DNA from: Metabacillus litoralis
GTDB lineage: Bacteria > Bacillota > Bacilli > Bacillales > Bacillaceae
DNA length: 64,000 bases
Assembly (NCBI RefSeq): GCF_020524045.1
Contig: NZ_JAIVKL010000016.1
Span: forward strand, 1-64,000
Direction of reading: 5' to 3'
Positions within the stretch are counted from its first letter, which is position 1. Every line of letters begins with the position of its first letter. The notes beneath the pieces were generated by a model. That model saw only the letters and a list, made by a program, of their open reading frames with translations, was not told the DNA's origin and did not search any database. Position numbers and translations under genes: made by a program. Positions 28,030 through 35,773 of the stretch are shown piece by piece.

Positions 28030-28473
28030 ATGTCCTTAATAATCAGAAGTGTAGAAAAAGATGATATGAACCAATTGACCGATTTAATGTATCAGTATAT
28101 CGTTGATTTTTATAAAAGACCTAAACCACCTATTGAAAACATACATAATTTAATTGACACTTTACTGGAAAAGAAGAGAGGTATTCAATTCGTTGCTGAA
28201 CAAGATGGTAAACTTCTCGGCTTTGCAACATTATATTTTAGTTTTAGTACAACGAAAACCGATAAAGTTACAGTAATGAATGATTTATTTGTCGTTGAGA
28301 ACGCAAGAGGGACTGGGGTAGCCCAAGAACTGTTTAAACAATGCGAAAAATATACAAAAGAAAACGAGTATGCACATATGGGGTGGGTAACTGGAACTGA
28401 TAATTACCGAGCCCAAAGATTTTATGAAAAGATGGGTGGTTCTCTTGGAAATTGGATGAACTATTCAATATAA
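28030..28473 (+). CDS. GNAT-family N-acetyltransferase
   Basis: A 147-residue cytoplasmic acetyltransferase. Beta strands and the acetyl-CoA loop are visible: VMNDLFVVENARGTGVAQEL (R-G-x-G-V-A, motif A, about residue 88-107), preceded by LLGFATLYFSFST. The final GTDNYRAQRFYEKMGG is the usual motif B. The substrate (amine, aminoacyl group or antibiotic) is unknown. RBS AAAGGGAGAGG precedes the ATG. It stands alone after a HINT-domain remnant; GNAT genes can be associated with toxin clusters, but there is no direct evidence for that here. Confidence 0.85.
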   Translation: MSLIIRSVEKDDMNQLTDLMYQYIVDFYKRPKPPIENIHNLIDTLLEKKRGIQFVAEQDGKLLGFATLYFSFSTTKTDKVTVMNDLFVVENARGTGVAQELFKQCEKYTKENEYAHMGWVTGTDNYRAQRFYEKMGGSLGNWMNYSI

Positions 28474-28491
28474 CCCAAAAAGCCTTTTTGG

Positions 28492-28527
28492 AAAGACCTC
28501 TATCTCTATATCGGGGGTCTATCTTTT
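28492..28527 (+). terminator. Possible terminator of the GNAT gene
   Basis: Arms AGACC / GGTCT with a long loop and a following T-rich run (CTATCTTTTT). The stem is short. The rest of 28528-28733 shows no supported gene. Confidence 0.45.
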
Positions 28528-28733
28528 TAAACATTTGTCATTTTATAATTTTCATCTCTTCTTATTTCACAACCTGCTCACGACAGCACAAAAAGCTATT
28601 ACGCCTGTTGAACAATCGCATCTGTTACTTGAAGAAGGAAAAAGGGATACATACCTATTGAACAATCATCCTTGTTTTACAAACTATATCTCTCCAAACG
28701 AAAAGACTAACGATAATTAATTTTAATACTAAC

Positions 28734-29432
28734 TCATAATTTTTGAAGCTCATCCACAGTCACAAATTTATACCCATCGTTCGTAAGTTCACTCAATATA
28801 TCTTCAATTGCTTCCATTGCCTCACCTGTTTGATCGTACATTGGATGAAGTAAGATTATCGATCCTGGTTTTATGTTATCCATTACATAATCTACTTTTT
28901 CATCAGCACTGGTGTAATATGTATCCGGTTCTAAAGACCACATAATCGTTTCTCTGTTGTGCTTATTTAAATAATAAGGTAACCCCACTAATTTTTTCCC
29001 ATAGGGAGGTCGAAAGTCAATTTCGTCCTTATATCCAGATTTTCTAATCAACTCATCGGTTTTTTCAATTTCTTCTTTAATAAAAGCTGGAGATTTTAAA
29101 ACCATTCTTTTGTGTGAATAGGTGTGATTCCCAATTTGATGCCCCGCTTCCACCACTTTTTTTGCTTCTTCAGGGTATTTTTCAATATCATTTCCGATAA
29201 GGAAAAAAGTAGCTTTTGCCTCGTATTTATCCAATAAAGGCAGAATCTGATCCACATTCTTTGTCGGACCGTCGTCAAATGTTAAAGCAAGAACTTTGTT
29301 TTCCGTTTGAACTTGGTATGTTAATTCTCCAAATAATTGAAAGGTTGTTAATTTTGTAACTTTAAAAGTTCCAGCGAATAAAAGAGCCGTTAACAAAAAT
29401 CCAATTCCAAAAGTTATTAATTTCTTTTTCAT
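28734..29432 (-). CDS. Polysaccharide deacetylase (NodB domain), membrane-anchored
   Basis: A 232-residue carbohydrate esterase family 4 enzyme. An N-terminal membrane anchor or signal spans about residues 4-22. The NodB motifs follow in order: LTFDDGPT (general base and metal, about 51-58), GNHTYSHKRM (metal histidines, about 97), FRPPYGKK (about 142) and IILLHPMY near the end. It probably deacetylates peptidoglycan or another wall polysaccharide outside the membrane. The protein is short and carries no extra wall-binding domain. Start ATG with AAAGGGAACAC upstream. No operon partner is evident. Confidence 0.9.
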   Translation of the reverse strand: MKKKLITFGIGFLLTALLFAGTFKVTKLTTFQLFGELTYQVQTENKVLALTFDDGPTKNVDQILPLLDKYEAKATFFLIGNDIEKYPEEAKKVVEAGHQIGNHTYSHKRMVLKSPAFIKEEIEKTDELIRKSGYKDEIDFRPPYGKKLVGLPYYLNKHNRETIMWSLEPDTYYTSADEKVDYVMDNIKPGSIILLHPMYDQTGEAMEAIEDILSELTNDGYKFVTVDELQKL

Positions 29433-29631
29433 CTGTGTTCCCTTTCTTTCAGAGGCTATTTTATCATGCTTTTAGCATAGCATTATATAATCAAATGCTT
29501 TATTCGTGTAGTCTGCTCCGTTTAATTGAAAAGCTTCACAATATTCCTTATCTTCTAATTAGATCTTGTCAGAAGATAGTAAATTATTGTTCATTTCCCC
29601 TACAATTTTGTAAATTCTGGTGTGCAGTATA

Positions 29632-29965
29632 TGAACTACGCAATAAATGGGCAATTCTAAATCATGTTTTTGTTGCTGAAAAATAGATATAGAATCTGGT
29701 GCTTCTTCCCCAAGACGTGTTAATAACACTTATCTTATAGTTCATGTCCTAATAAAAAACGTCTCAACTCCAGTACTATCAAGAAATTAAGACGTTTTAA
29801 CTAATCAAATATAGTTGTGTTAATAGTTAAGACTTTTAGAATAAGTAGGGAGTTTTCTCCCTCTTTACAAAGCTGTTCATTTTTGTATCCAATTAAAAAG
29901 GCATTTAACTTAGTTTAGTTAGAAAAATGTTAAATTTGATCTTCAACACTTATGCTTCTTTTTTT
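29632..29965 (+). repeat. Dispersed repeat A, copy 2 (long form)
   Basis: Begins CTACGCAATAAATGG, then GACGTGTTAATAACACTTATC, the hairpin AAAAACGTCTCAA / TTAAGACGTTTTAACTA (29756-29801), AGTTGTGTTAATAG, GGGAGTTTTCTCCCTCTTTAC, TTTAACTTAGTTTAGTT and GATCTTCAACACTTATGCTT. The last two blocks are also in copy 3, so the full element is about 340 bases. The surrounding intergenic DNA (29433-30023) holds no gene. Confidence 0.75.
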
Positions 29966-30023
29966 GAGAATATCAATGTATTTAGAGACCTCACTAATAA
30001 GTAAGTTAGAAAATAAATTTGAG

Positions 30024-30242
30024 TTACTTTCTCATATCAATGCGTGAACGCCTTTTATCAGAAGCATTTAGTATAAATAAGAACGCAATAAAAAAAATAA
30101 TTCCTATTACAATCATCTTAACCCAGTTATTAATCTGTAATATAGATGATAACAAGAATAAAAATACTCCACTACCTAATATTAGAGTTAAACCTATAGC
30201 AAAAGACACCTTTTTGGGCAATACTTTAATTTTCTCCAACAA
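30024..30242 (-). CDS. Small two-helix membrane protein, unknown function
   Basis: A 72-residue protein with two strong hydrophobic helices (about 13-35 and 40-60), a short loop and a basic tail (SDKRRSRIDMRK). The start is a TTG at 30242 with GGTGAG nearby; it directly follows the stop of the truncated ArsR-like frame. I do not recognise the family. It may be a membrane peptide cotranscribed with the SRPBCC gene, or the leftover of a larger gene whose 5' part was lost. Confidence 0.5.
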   Translation of the reverse strand: MLEKIKVLPKKVSFAIGLTLILGSGVFLFLLSSILQINNWVKMIVIGIIFFIAFLFILNASDKRRSRIDMRK

Positions 30243-30243
30243 T

Positions 30244-30411
30244 TCATCTCACCATCTGAGTTACGTATATGGTAGGTTCTGTTAAACCTTGTTGTTGATT
30301 TCCGTTATAGGCATTCGCTTTCTGATATTCGTTGTTGGCAAGCAAGTGAAGAACCTCTCTTCTAGTTGGATCAGCGATAGCTTGAAATACATCATGCTTT
30401 GCTGCTGTCAC
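30244..30411 (-). pseudogene. Truncated ArsR-family regulator
   Basis: The GTG start abuts the stop of the SRPBCC gene (TAAGTG), the usual layout of SRPBCC-ArsR pairs. The first 28 residues are clearly ArsR: VTAAKHDVFQAIADPTRREV then LHLLANNE. The sequence then becomes unrelated (QKANAYNGNQQQGLTEPT) and ends at 55 codons, before the recognition helix. The helix-turn-helix and dimer helices are lost, so it cannot act as a normal repressor. The tail may belong to another gene fused by deletion. Confidence 0.75.
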
Positions 30412-30831
30412 TTATCCTTCAACAACCTTTCGAAGAGCTTCATTAACAATTCCAACCCAACCATTATCCATTTTCTCACGAATAACAGAGCTTTTCTCGT
30501 TTGCTTTTGGGAGAACAAAATCTGGAGCTTTCCAGCCACCATGTATAAGTGTAAACTCTGTTTTTTCACCTAAATCTTTTAGAAGAAAAGATACAATCCA
30601 TCCATCTGTATCCCATGAAAATGAAATTTTGTTTGGTTCATCCACCTCTAAAACTTTACATGGAGATGGACCAAAAGGGGATTGAATATGGAATGCATGT
30701 CCTACTTTTGGTTCAAAATCATTTGGCATAAACCATGATTCAATACCTTCAGAAGTTGATACCGTATCCCATACTATTTGTATAGGTGCTTCAAATACAA
30801 CTGTTTGCTTAATATCTTGTAGTGTTTCCAT
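30412..30831 (-). CDS. SRPBCC/AHSA1-family protein
   Basis: A 139-residue START-like fold protein. It begins [20 protein letters not shown] and contains [20 protein letters not shown], typical of the AHSA1 (Aha1 C-terminal-like) family, and ends in the long helix [20 protein letters not shown]. These proteins have a hydrophobic pocket; most bacterial ones have no assigned ligand. The ATG at 30831 is chosen for its 8-base distance from AAGGAG; ATG 30837 is only 2-4 bases from it. It is usually expressed with an ArsR repressor, here truncated. Confidence 0.82.
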   Translation of the reverse strand: METLQDIKQTVVFEAPIQIVWDTVSTSEGIESWFMPNDFEPKVGHAFHIQSPFGPSPCKVLEVDEPNKISFSWDTDGWIVSFLLKDLGEKTEFTLIHGGWKAPDFVLPKANEKSSVIREKMDNGWVGIVNEALRKVVEG

Positions 30832-30837
30832 TTTCAT

Positions 30838-31246
30838 TACTCCTTTTTTCAAAACATAAACAAAGCCATTTGATTTCATTTCATTGCATCTAATGATATA
30901 ACACCATTTGGTTTTACGTCAAAGTAACTCTATATCTATTTCTTTTGAATTCCTTGTTCATATTATCTTCTATCAGGGTTTCTCTTTTTAACTATCAAAA
31001 CTTTACAATTTTTTACCTTTTATATTTTTACCTAAATAATACATTGCTCTAATCGAAAAATAAATAAATGGTCAACTAACATCGAACCTATATTCATTTT
31101 CCATTGTATTCATAATCAATTCTCATTGAATCATACAAGTACATTATTTTGGTAATAGTATAACTACTATATTTTTATATATTTGTGTTAATTATTATTT
31201 AATAAGGGAATTCTACTTTTAAAATTAGATTAATGGAGTGGATAAG
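30838..31246. other. Intergenic region between divergent genes, no gene seen
   Basis: About 400 AT-rich bases containing the ribosome binding sites of the two divergent genes. Neither strand shows a frame with coding character. No hairpin or repeat copy was recognised. Confidence 0.5.
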
Positions 31247-32248
31247 ATGGAGAACAAAAGGGAGTTTGTAAAACTTACTAGCTCAGAAATAGCATTATTA
31301 TGGACCACATATACCAATGACAGTATTGTATCTTGTTTATTGACTCACTTTATTGAAACAGCAGAAGATCCAGAGGTTAATCAGATACTTAAACAAGCAC
31401 TTAATATAGCAGAGGCTCATATGCTTTCCGTTAGAACCTTGTTTGAAAAAGAAGGAATTGCCATTCCACACGCCTTTCCTATTGAACAGCATGTTATACC
31501 GCATGCACCTAGGTTATTTTCAGATGTTATGTATGCAGAGTTATTAAAACATATTTGTTCGTTTGGTCTGGCATCCCACACGAGTGGTGTAGCAACCGCA
31601 CCTAGAGAGGATGTTAGAACTCTGTATGAACAATTTTTTAAAGATACCTCATCACTCAACAATCGTGTTATTGAAACAATGAAAAGCAAGGGAATCCTAA
31701 TTCGTATGCCTAATATGGAATATCCAAAGCATGTAGAAATGCTACATAAACAGCACTTCCTTGCTGGTTGGGTGGGAAGACAGAGGACTTTAATGGCAAT
31801 TGAAGTAACACATTTGACAGCATGTTCTCTTCACAATGTAATGGGAAAACATCTGTGTATGGCTTTTGCTCAAGTAACAAATGATGTTGATTTAAGAAAA
31901 TACTTTCTACGAGGCAAAAAAGTCTCAACGGATATCGTACGTGATATTCATGATGTCTTAGTAGAAAGTGATGTTCCCATCCCTTCAACATGGGATGCAA
32001 CAATATCGACCTCCACAACTGCACCTTTTTCTAACCAATTGATGATGGTGTTAATTGGAACCATTTCAAACTTAGGAATATCTTCATATGGTGTTGGAAT
32101 GTCTACATCAATGCGTAGGGACCTAGGGGCTTTATATGCTGATTTCATACGGAAGGCAAGTTTCTATGGAGAAGATGGGATGAACATTATGATAAGTCGG
32201 GAATGGATAGAGCAACCCCCGACATTCGTTGATCATGAAGCTCTCTAA
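31247..32248 (+). CDS. DUF3231 family protein (paralogue 2)
   Basis: A 333-residue two-repeat helical protein. The N-terminal half contains FVKLTSSEIALLWTTYTNDS and HAPRLFSDVMYAELLKHICS; the second half contains CMAFAQVTNDVDLRKYFLRG and ends SREWIEQPPTF. The ATG at 31247 is used because TGGAG lies 8 bases upstream; the GTG at 31238 is inside that site. Function unknown; soluble, with no signal peptide. It shows the same architecture as the paralogues at 25598 and 33764 but is diverged from them, so the family expanded here some time ago. Confidence 0.82.
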   Translation: MENKREFVKLTSSEIALLWTTYTNDSIVSCLLTHFIETAEDPEVNQILKQALNIAEAHMLSVRTLFEKEGIAIPHAFPIEQHVIPHAPRLFSDVMYAELLKHICSFGLASHTSGVATAPREDVRTLYEQFFKDTSSLNNRVIETMKSKGILIRMPNMEYPKHVEMLHKQHFLAGWVGRQRTLMAIEVTHLTACSLHNVMGKHLCMAFAQVTNDVDLRKYFLRGKKVSTDIVRDIHDVLVESDVPIPSTWDATISTSTTAPFSNQLMMVLIGTISNLGISSYGVGMSTSMRRDLGALYADFIRKASFYGEDGMNIMISREWIEQPPTFVDHEAL

Positions 32249-32307
32249 AGAACAACTGAATTAGAAAACACACCTACTCTGTAGAATATTTCTAGGGTCA
32301 AAAATTA

Positions 32308-32473
32308 GGGCTGTATTCGCAAACTTTTTTGCTTTTATACCTGTAGCAACCAGCACTGAAAGAGTCTGGAGGCATCTTTTCTTCATAAAATAATACCCTT
32401 ATAGTGAAGAAACTGAACACTGTTTTCACTATAATTTTTGGTTACATAGCAACAATCGTTCAGAAAAGAGCCA
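32308..32473 (-). repeat. Dispersed repeat B, copy 3 (inverted)
   Basis: Reverse complement of the element at 23068 and 24452. Read on the minus strand it starts TTGGCTCTTTTCTGAACGAT, contains GAAGAAAAGATGCC and AGTGCTGGTTGC, and ends GCGAATACAGCCC. It fills most of the intergenic gap before the CBO0543 gene; the rest (32474-32701) holds no convincing gene. Confidence 0.75.
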
Positions 32474-32701
32474 AAAATAAAGATGGGTAAAGCCTATATA
32501 GGTGGTTATGAAGTAAGCCTTGACAGAGAGTTATTAATTATCTTTAGTAAAACGACCCAAAATTTAATTGATTCACATAGACCCCTAAAACAGGTACTTT
32601 TTAGTGCCCAGTAAAAGCGTATTACGACATATACAAAAGAATAATTTCTCTATGATTAGGTAACCTATTATTAACTTAATAAGTTTATTGAAAGGAAAAT
32701 T

Positions 32702-33190
32702 ATGCATAAATTCGAAAAAAATACGCTTAGACTTTTATTGATATTTGGTTTGTTATCTTTTTTAAATTTAATGAGAAAACCTCCAGTTAAAGACTGGATG
32801 CTAATATTTTTATTTAAAGGATATCTTTCCTCAATTCTAGATAAGTTAGTTACAAAAAAAGGCTATATTTCTTATCCAGTTAAGTTGTTCAAGTTGTTTG
32901 ATATTAGTTTTATATTCGATTACTTGCTCTATCCCATTGCCTGCGTATATTATAATCAAGTAACAAAGTCATCCAATTTACTTACAATTTTTATGAAGTC
33001 ACTTTACTTTAGTATACCAATGACTTTAGTGGAACACTTTTTTGAAACTAGAACAAGTTTAATAAAATTTAAAAAGGGCTGGAGTTCATTTACTAGTTTT
33101 TATACGATAACAATTACATTTTTGATATCTAGAACTTTTATAGCTATTATTAGAAAATCCCCGAATACACCAGTTCCTAGAAATAAATAG
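32702..33190 (+). CDS. CBO0543-family membrane protein
   Basis: A 162-residue membrane protein with about four to five hydrophobic segments. It has the features of the CBO0543 family seen in Bacilli and Clostridia: KDWMLIFLFKGYLSSILDKL, then FDISFIFDYLLYPIACVYYN, and the late IPMTLVEHFFETRTSLIKFK segment. RBS GAAAGGAA precedes the ATG. The function is unknown; the family is often found in sporulating species. No operon partner. Confidence 0.7.
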   Translation: MHKFEKNTLRLLLIFGLLSFLNLMRKPPVKDWMLIFLFKGYLSSILDKLVTKKGYISYPVKLFKLFDISFIFDYLLYPIACVYYNQVTKSSNLLTIFMKSLYFSIPMTLVEHFFETRTSLIKFKKGWSSFTSFYTITITFLISRTFIAIIRKSPNTPVPRNK

Positions 33191-33217
33191 GAACTTGTTT
33201 TATGTCGCCATTTTCTT

Positions 33218-33560
33218 CGTACTACGAAACTATGTGTGACTCATCTATCTAGGTCTTTGCTGAAGAAAAAGATATGTTTAGATTAGGTTTTATCCCTCAA
33301 GATGTGTTAATAAATAACACTTATCTTTCGTTCTTTCTCTAATAAAAAAACCTCTCAACCACAGTGATTTCAAAGATACGAGATGTTTTAACTACCTTTA
33401 CTTAGTTTTGTTAATAGATATTTTACAAGAAGTTAATACTTTAAGAATAATAGAGAATTTCCTCCCTATCTTCAGAAAAGATATCCAACATGAAATTCAT
33501 TTAACTTAGTTTAGTTTAGAAAGAAAGTATTATTAGATCTTCAACACTAGCGCTTTTTCT
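33218..33560 (+). repeat. Dispersed repeat A, copy 3 (long form)
   Basis: Contains TACTACGAAACTATG, GCTGAAGAAAAAGATATG, GATGTGTTAATAAATAACAC, a weaker hairpin around AACCTCTCAA / GAGATGTTTTAACTA, AGTTTTGTTAATAGATATTT, CTCCCTATCTTC, TTTAACTTAGTTTAGTTTAG and GATCTTCAACACTAGCGCTT. Non-coding, and immediately downstream of the CBO0543 gene. Confidence 0.75.
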
Positions 33561-33763
33561 TTTGTAAAACATATCTATTGAATAATATATTTGTGCAGCA
33601 AGAGTTTCTTGTTTTTCCGCCAATATAGCACCGTTAAATGAAGGATATTTCATAGTTAAGCACACATAATATGATAGGGGACAAAGTTACCTTCTTTTAA
33701 TAACTGAATAAATTTCCTGGACAAGTGGATATTACTTATAACAAAACATCTGGAGGATTAAAA

Positions 33764-34777
33764 ATGCGAGAAGAAAGTAATTTAAGGTTAACATCTTCTG
33801 AAATATCAGTGGTTTGGAGCACCTACCAAAACAACAGTTTTTCTATTTGTATTTTGAAGTATTTTTTATCCAATGTTGATGATTCTGAAATAAAGTCAAT
33901 ATTACAATTTGCGCTCGACATATCAATCGAAAATTTTAATTTTAGTAAAAAAATACTACATAATGATAACCAACCGATGCCAATTGGATTTACAGATGAA
34001 GATGTAAGTCCACATGCTCCACGATTGTATTCAGATTCATTTTATTTATATTACATTAAAAACATGTCTAAGGTTGGTTTATCTATTTATGGTGTAGCAT
34101 TAGCAACCAGTGCCCACTCCGATGTCCGTGCATTCCTAAGTCAAGCAATACAAACTTCAACTGAGTTATATAATAAAACAGCAGAAACATTATTATCAAA
34201 GGGATTATTTGTAAGACCACCTTATGTAACAACCTCCAATCATGTTGATTTTGTTGATGAAAAGAGTTATCTAGGAGGAATACTAAATCTTACTAACAAA
34301 AACAGACCATTAAATGTGATTGAAATTACTCATATAGAGGCAAATGTTGAAACGAATTCCTTAGGGAAAGCTCTTATGGCAGGACTTGCACAAGTGGCAA
34401 AATCTAAAAAAGTTCGTAACTATTGTTTAAAGGGGAAGGAAATCGCTACAAAACATGTGCAGGTTTTTACAACAATGTTAACAGATGATGATCTTCCCTC
34501 ACCAATGCCTTGGGACTTAGAAGTAACCGATTCAACAGTACCACCATTTTCTGATAAATTAATTATGTTTCATACTTCTTTAATCATTGCATCTAGTATA
34601 TCCAATTATGCAACTGCTTCAGCAGCCTCCTTAAGAACAGATATTGCAACCTCTTATGTTCGCTTGACAACAGAAGTAGCTCAATTTGCGAGGAGCGGTG
34701 TGGAAATAATGATTAAGAATGCATGGTTAGAACAACCTCCACAAATCCCAGATCATAAAGGATTAGCAAAAGGTTAA
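33764..34777 (+). CDS. DUF3231 family protein (paralogue 3)
   Basis: A 337-residue paralogue with two helical halves: NLRLTSSEISVVWSTYQNNS and HAPRLYSDSFYLYYIKNMSK in the first, GLAQVAKSKKVRNYCLKGKE, VPPFSDKLIMFHTS and NAWLEQPPQIPDHK in the second. The start is ATG 33764 after TGGAGG; a GTG-type extension to 33725 would pass through that ribosome binding site. Of the three local copies this looks closest to the family consensus. Function unknown, cytosolic or spore-associated by analogy. Confidence 0.83.
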   Translation: MREESNLRLTSSEISVVWSTYQNNSFSICILKYFLSNVDDSEIKSILQFALDISIENFNFSKKILHNDNQPMPIGFTDEDVSPHAPRLYSDSFYLYYIKNMSKVGLSIYGVALATSAHSDVRAFLSQAIQTSTELYNKTAETLLSKGLFVRPPYVTTSNHVDFVDEKSYLGGILNLTNKNRPLNVIEITHIEANVETNSLGKALMAGLAQVAKSKKVRNYCLKGKEIATKHVQVFTTMLTDDDLPSPMPWDLEVTDSTVPPFSDKLIMFHTSLIIASSISNYATASAASLRTDIATSYVRLTTEVAQFARSGVEIMIKNAWLEQPPQIPDHKGLAKG

Positions 34778-34789
34778 TCTTTCCTTTCC

Positions 34790-34930
34790 ATAGTTGTGTT
34801 AATTACGCTTTTCTTTTAGTTCCAAAGCTAATAGAAAACGTCTCAAATCCATTACTATCAGGAATTCGAGACGTTTTAACTATTTTTATTTCGTTGTGTT
34901 AATAACTATTTTATGCAAAGTTAATTTAGT
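34790..34930 (+). repeat. Dispersed repeat A, copy 4 (partial, terminator-like)
   Basis: Has AGTTGTGTTAATTACGC, the hairpin AAAACGTCTCAAAT / AATTCGAGACGTTTTAACT (34835-34882) and GTTGTGTTAATAACTATTTT. It lies just after the DUF3231 paralogue 3 stop and may serve as its terminator. Confidence 0.7.
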
Positions 34931-35049
34931 CAGATTTCTGTTTTGATTACTGCTTCACTAGTTTGTCCGAATGATACACATTAAAGCTTAATTTAAATTG
35001 CATAATTGAATACTTTTTAAAATTTATGCATTTATACTCCGAAAATATT

Positions 35050-35688
35050 CTACGTATGTTCAACGTTTTCCTTGATATCAATTAATACTTCTTCTTCCAA
35101 ATTGCCATCTTTTATCAGAATTTTCCCTGTTGAAGAAAAATCGCTAGGAATTAAACCATTAAGAGGGATGTTAAATGATGCAATTCCTAATGTCTTATAT
35201 GTTTCACCTATTAACCTACTACATGTATAGTCAATATTTTTGGAGATTATAGATAAATATCTTCCTTCGATTACCTCTTCAATCATTTTCCATTCACTAG
35301 GATTTGGAATTCCATGTACTTCCTTAATATAATCAAATAGCTTTTGTTGATCTATTTTGTGATTTAGGTTTAATGAACGAAGTGCATATTGAGGAGTTTC
35401 ATAAGGAGTGACATCTTGTCCATATGATTTAAGTCGATCTAAAAGTTTCACGACTTTTGGTCCTGTCTTATTATCATGAAACCATTCATCTTGTAAATTA
35501 GTTAATGCTGTTGACTCAAAAAAATAAACTTCTCCCTTTGGATCTGGACGTATTACCATTCCAACGTGTGACCACATGCTGTTTTCAAGTTTTTCTACTA
35601 ACTTACTTATAGAGTATTGACCACTAAAAAGGATTAAATCTCCCGTTTTGAACGTTGGCAATAGATTGTTAAATGACTTTGAATTCAT
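35050..35688 (-). CDS. YiiX-like permuted papain-fold hydrolase
   Basis: A 212-residue protein with the signature of the permuted NlpC/P60 (YiiX/YebB) superfamily. The histidine comes first, in FKTGDLILFSGQYSISKL then SMWSHVGMVI (about residue 44), and the catalytic cysteine comes late in YTCSRLIGETYKTLGI (about 160). Family members are thought to act on lipids or peptides at the membrane or wall. There is no clear signal peptide. ATG 35688 follows GGAGGATCTT; the TTG at 35700 overlaps that ribosome binding site. Divergent from the diguanylate cyclase gene. Confidence 0.72.
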   Translation of the reverse strand: MNSKSFNNLLPTFKTGDLILFSGQYSISKLVEKLENSMWSHVGMVIRPDPKGEVYFFESTALTNLQDEWFHDNKTGPKVVKLLDRLKSYGQDVTPYETPQYALRSLNLNHKIDQQKLFDYIKEVHGIPNPSEWKMIEEVIEGRYLSIISKNIDYTCSRLIGETYKTLGIASFNIPLNGLIPSDFSSTGKILIKDGNLEEEVLIDIKENVEHT

Positions 35689-35773
35689 AAGATCCTCCAA
35701 ATATTATTCGTTTTAATACGAATTGCTCATGATATAATTATACAATAATTCTTGCAATAAGGAGTCCAACCTC

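Noticed and set aside
28535-28720. 61-codon plus-strand frame after the GNAT gene
   Set aside because: No ribosome binding site or recognised motif; composition is like the surrounding intergenic DNA.
32483-32614. 43-codon frame on the plus strand (MGKAYIGGYEVSLDRELL...) before the CBO0543 gene
   Set aside because: No clear ribosome binding site and no recognised family; it starts right at the end of repeat B, so it may be chance.
26760-34882. Regularly recurring hairpins considered as a CRISPR array
   Set aside because: Copies are kilobases apart and not separated by uniform spacers; no cas genes are present.
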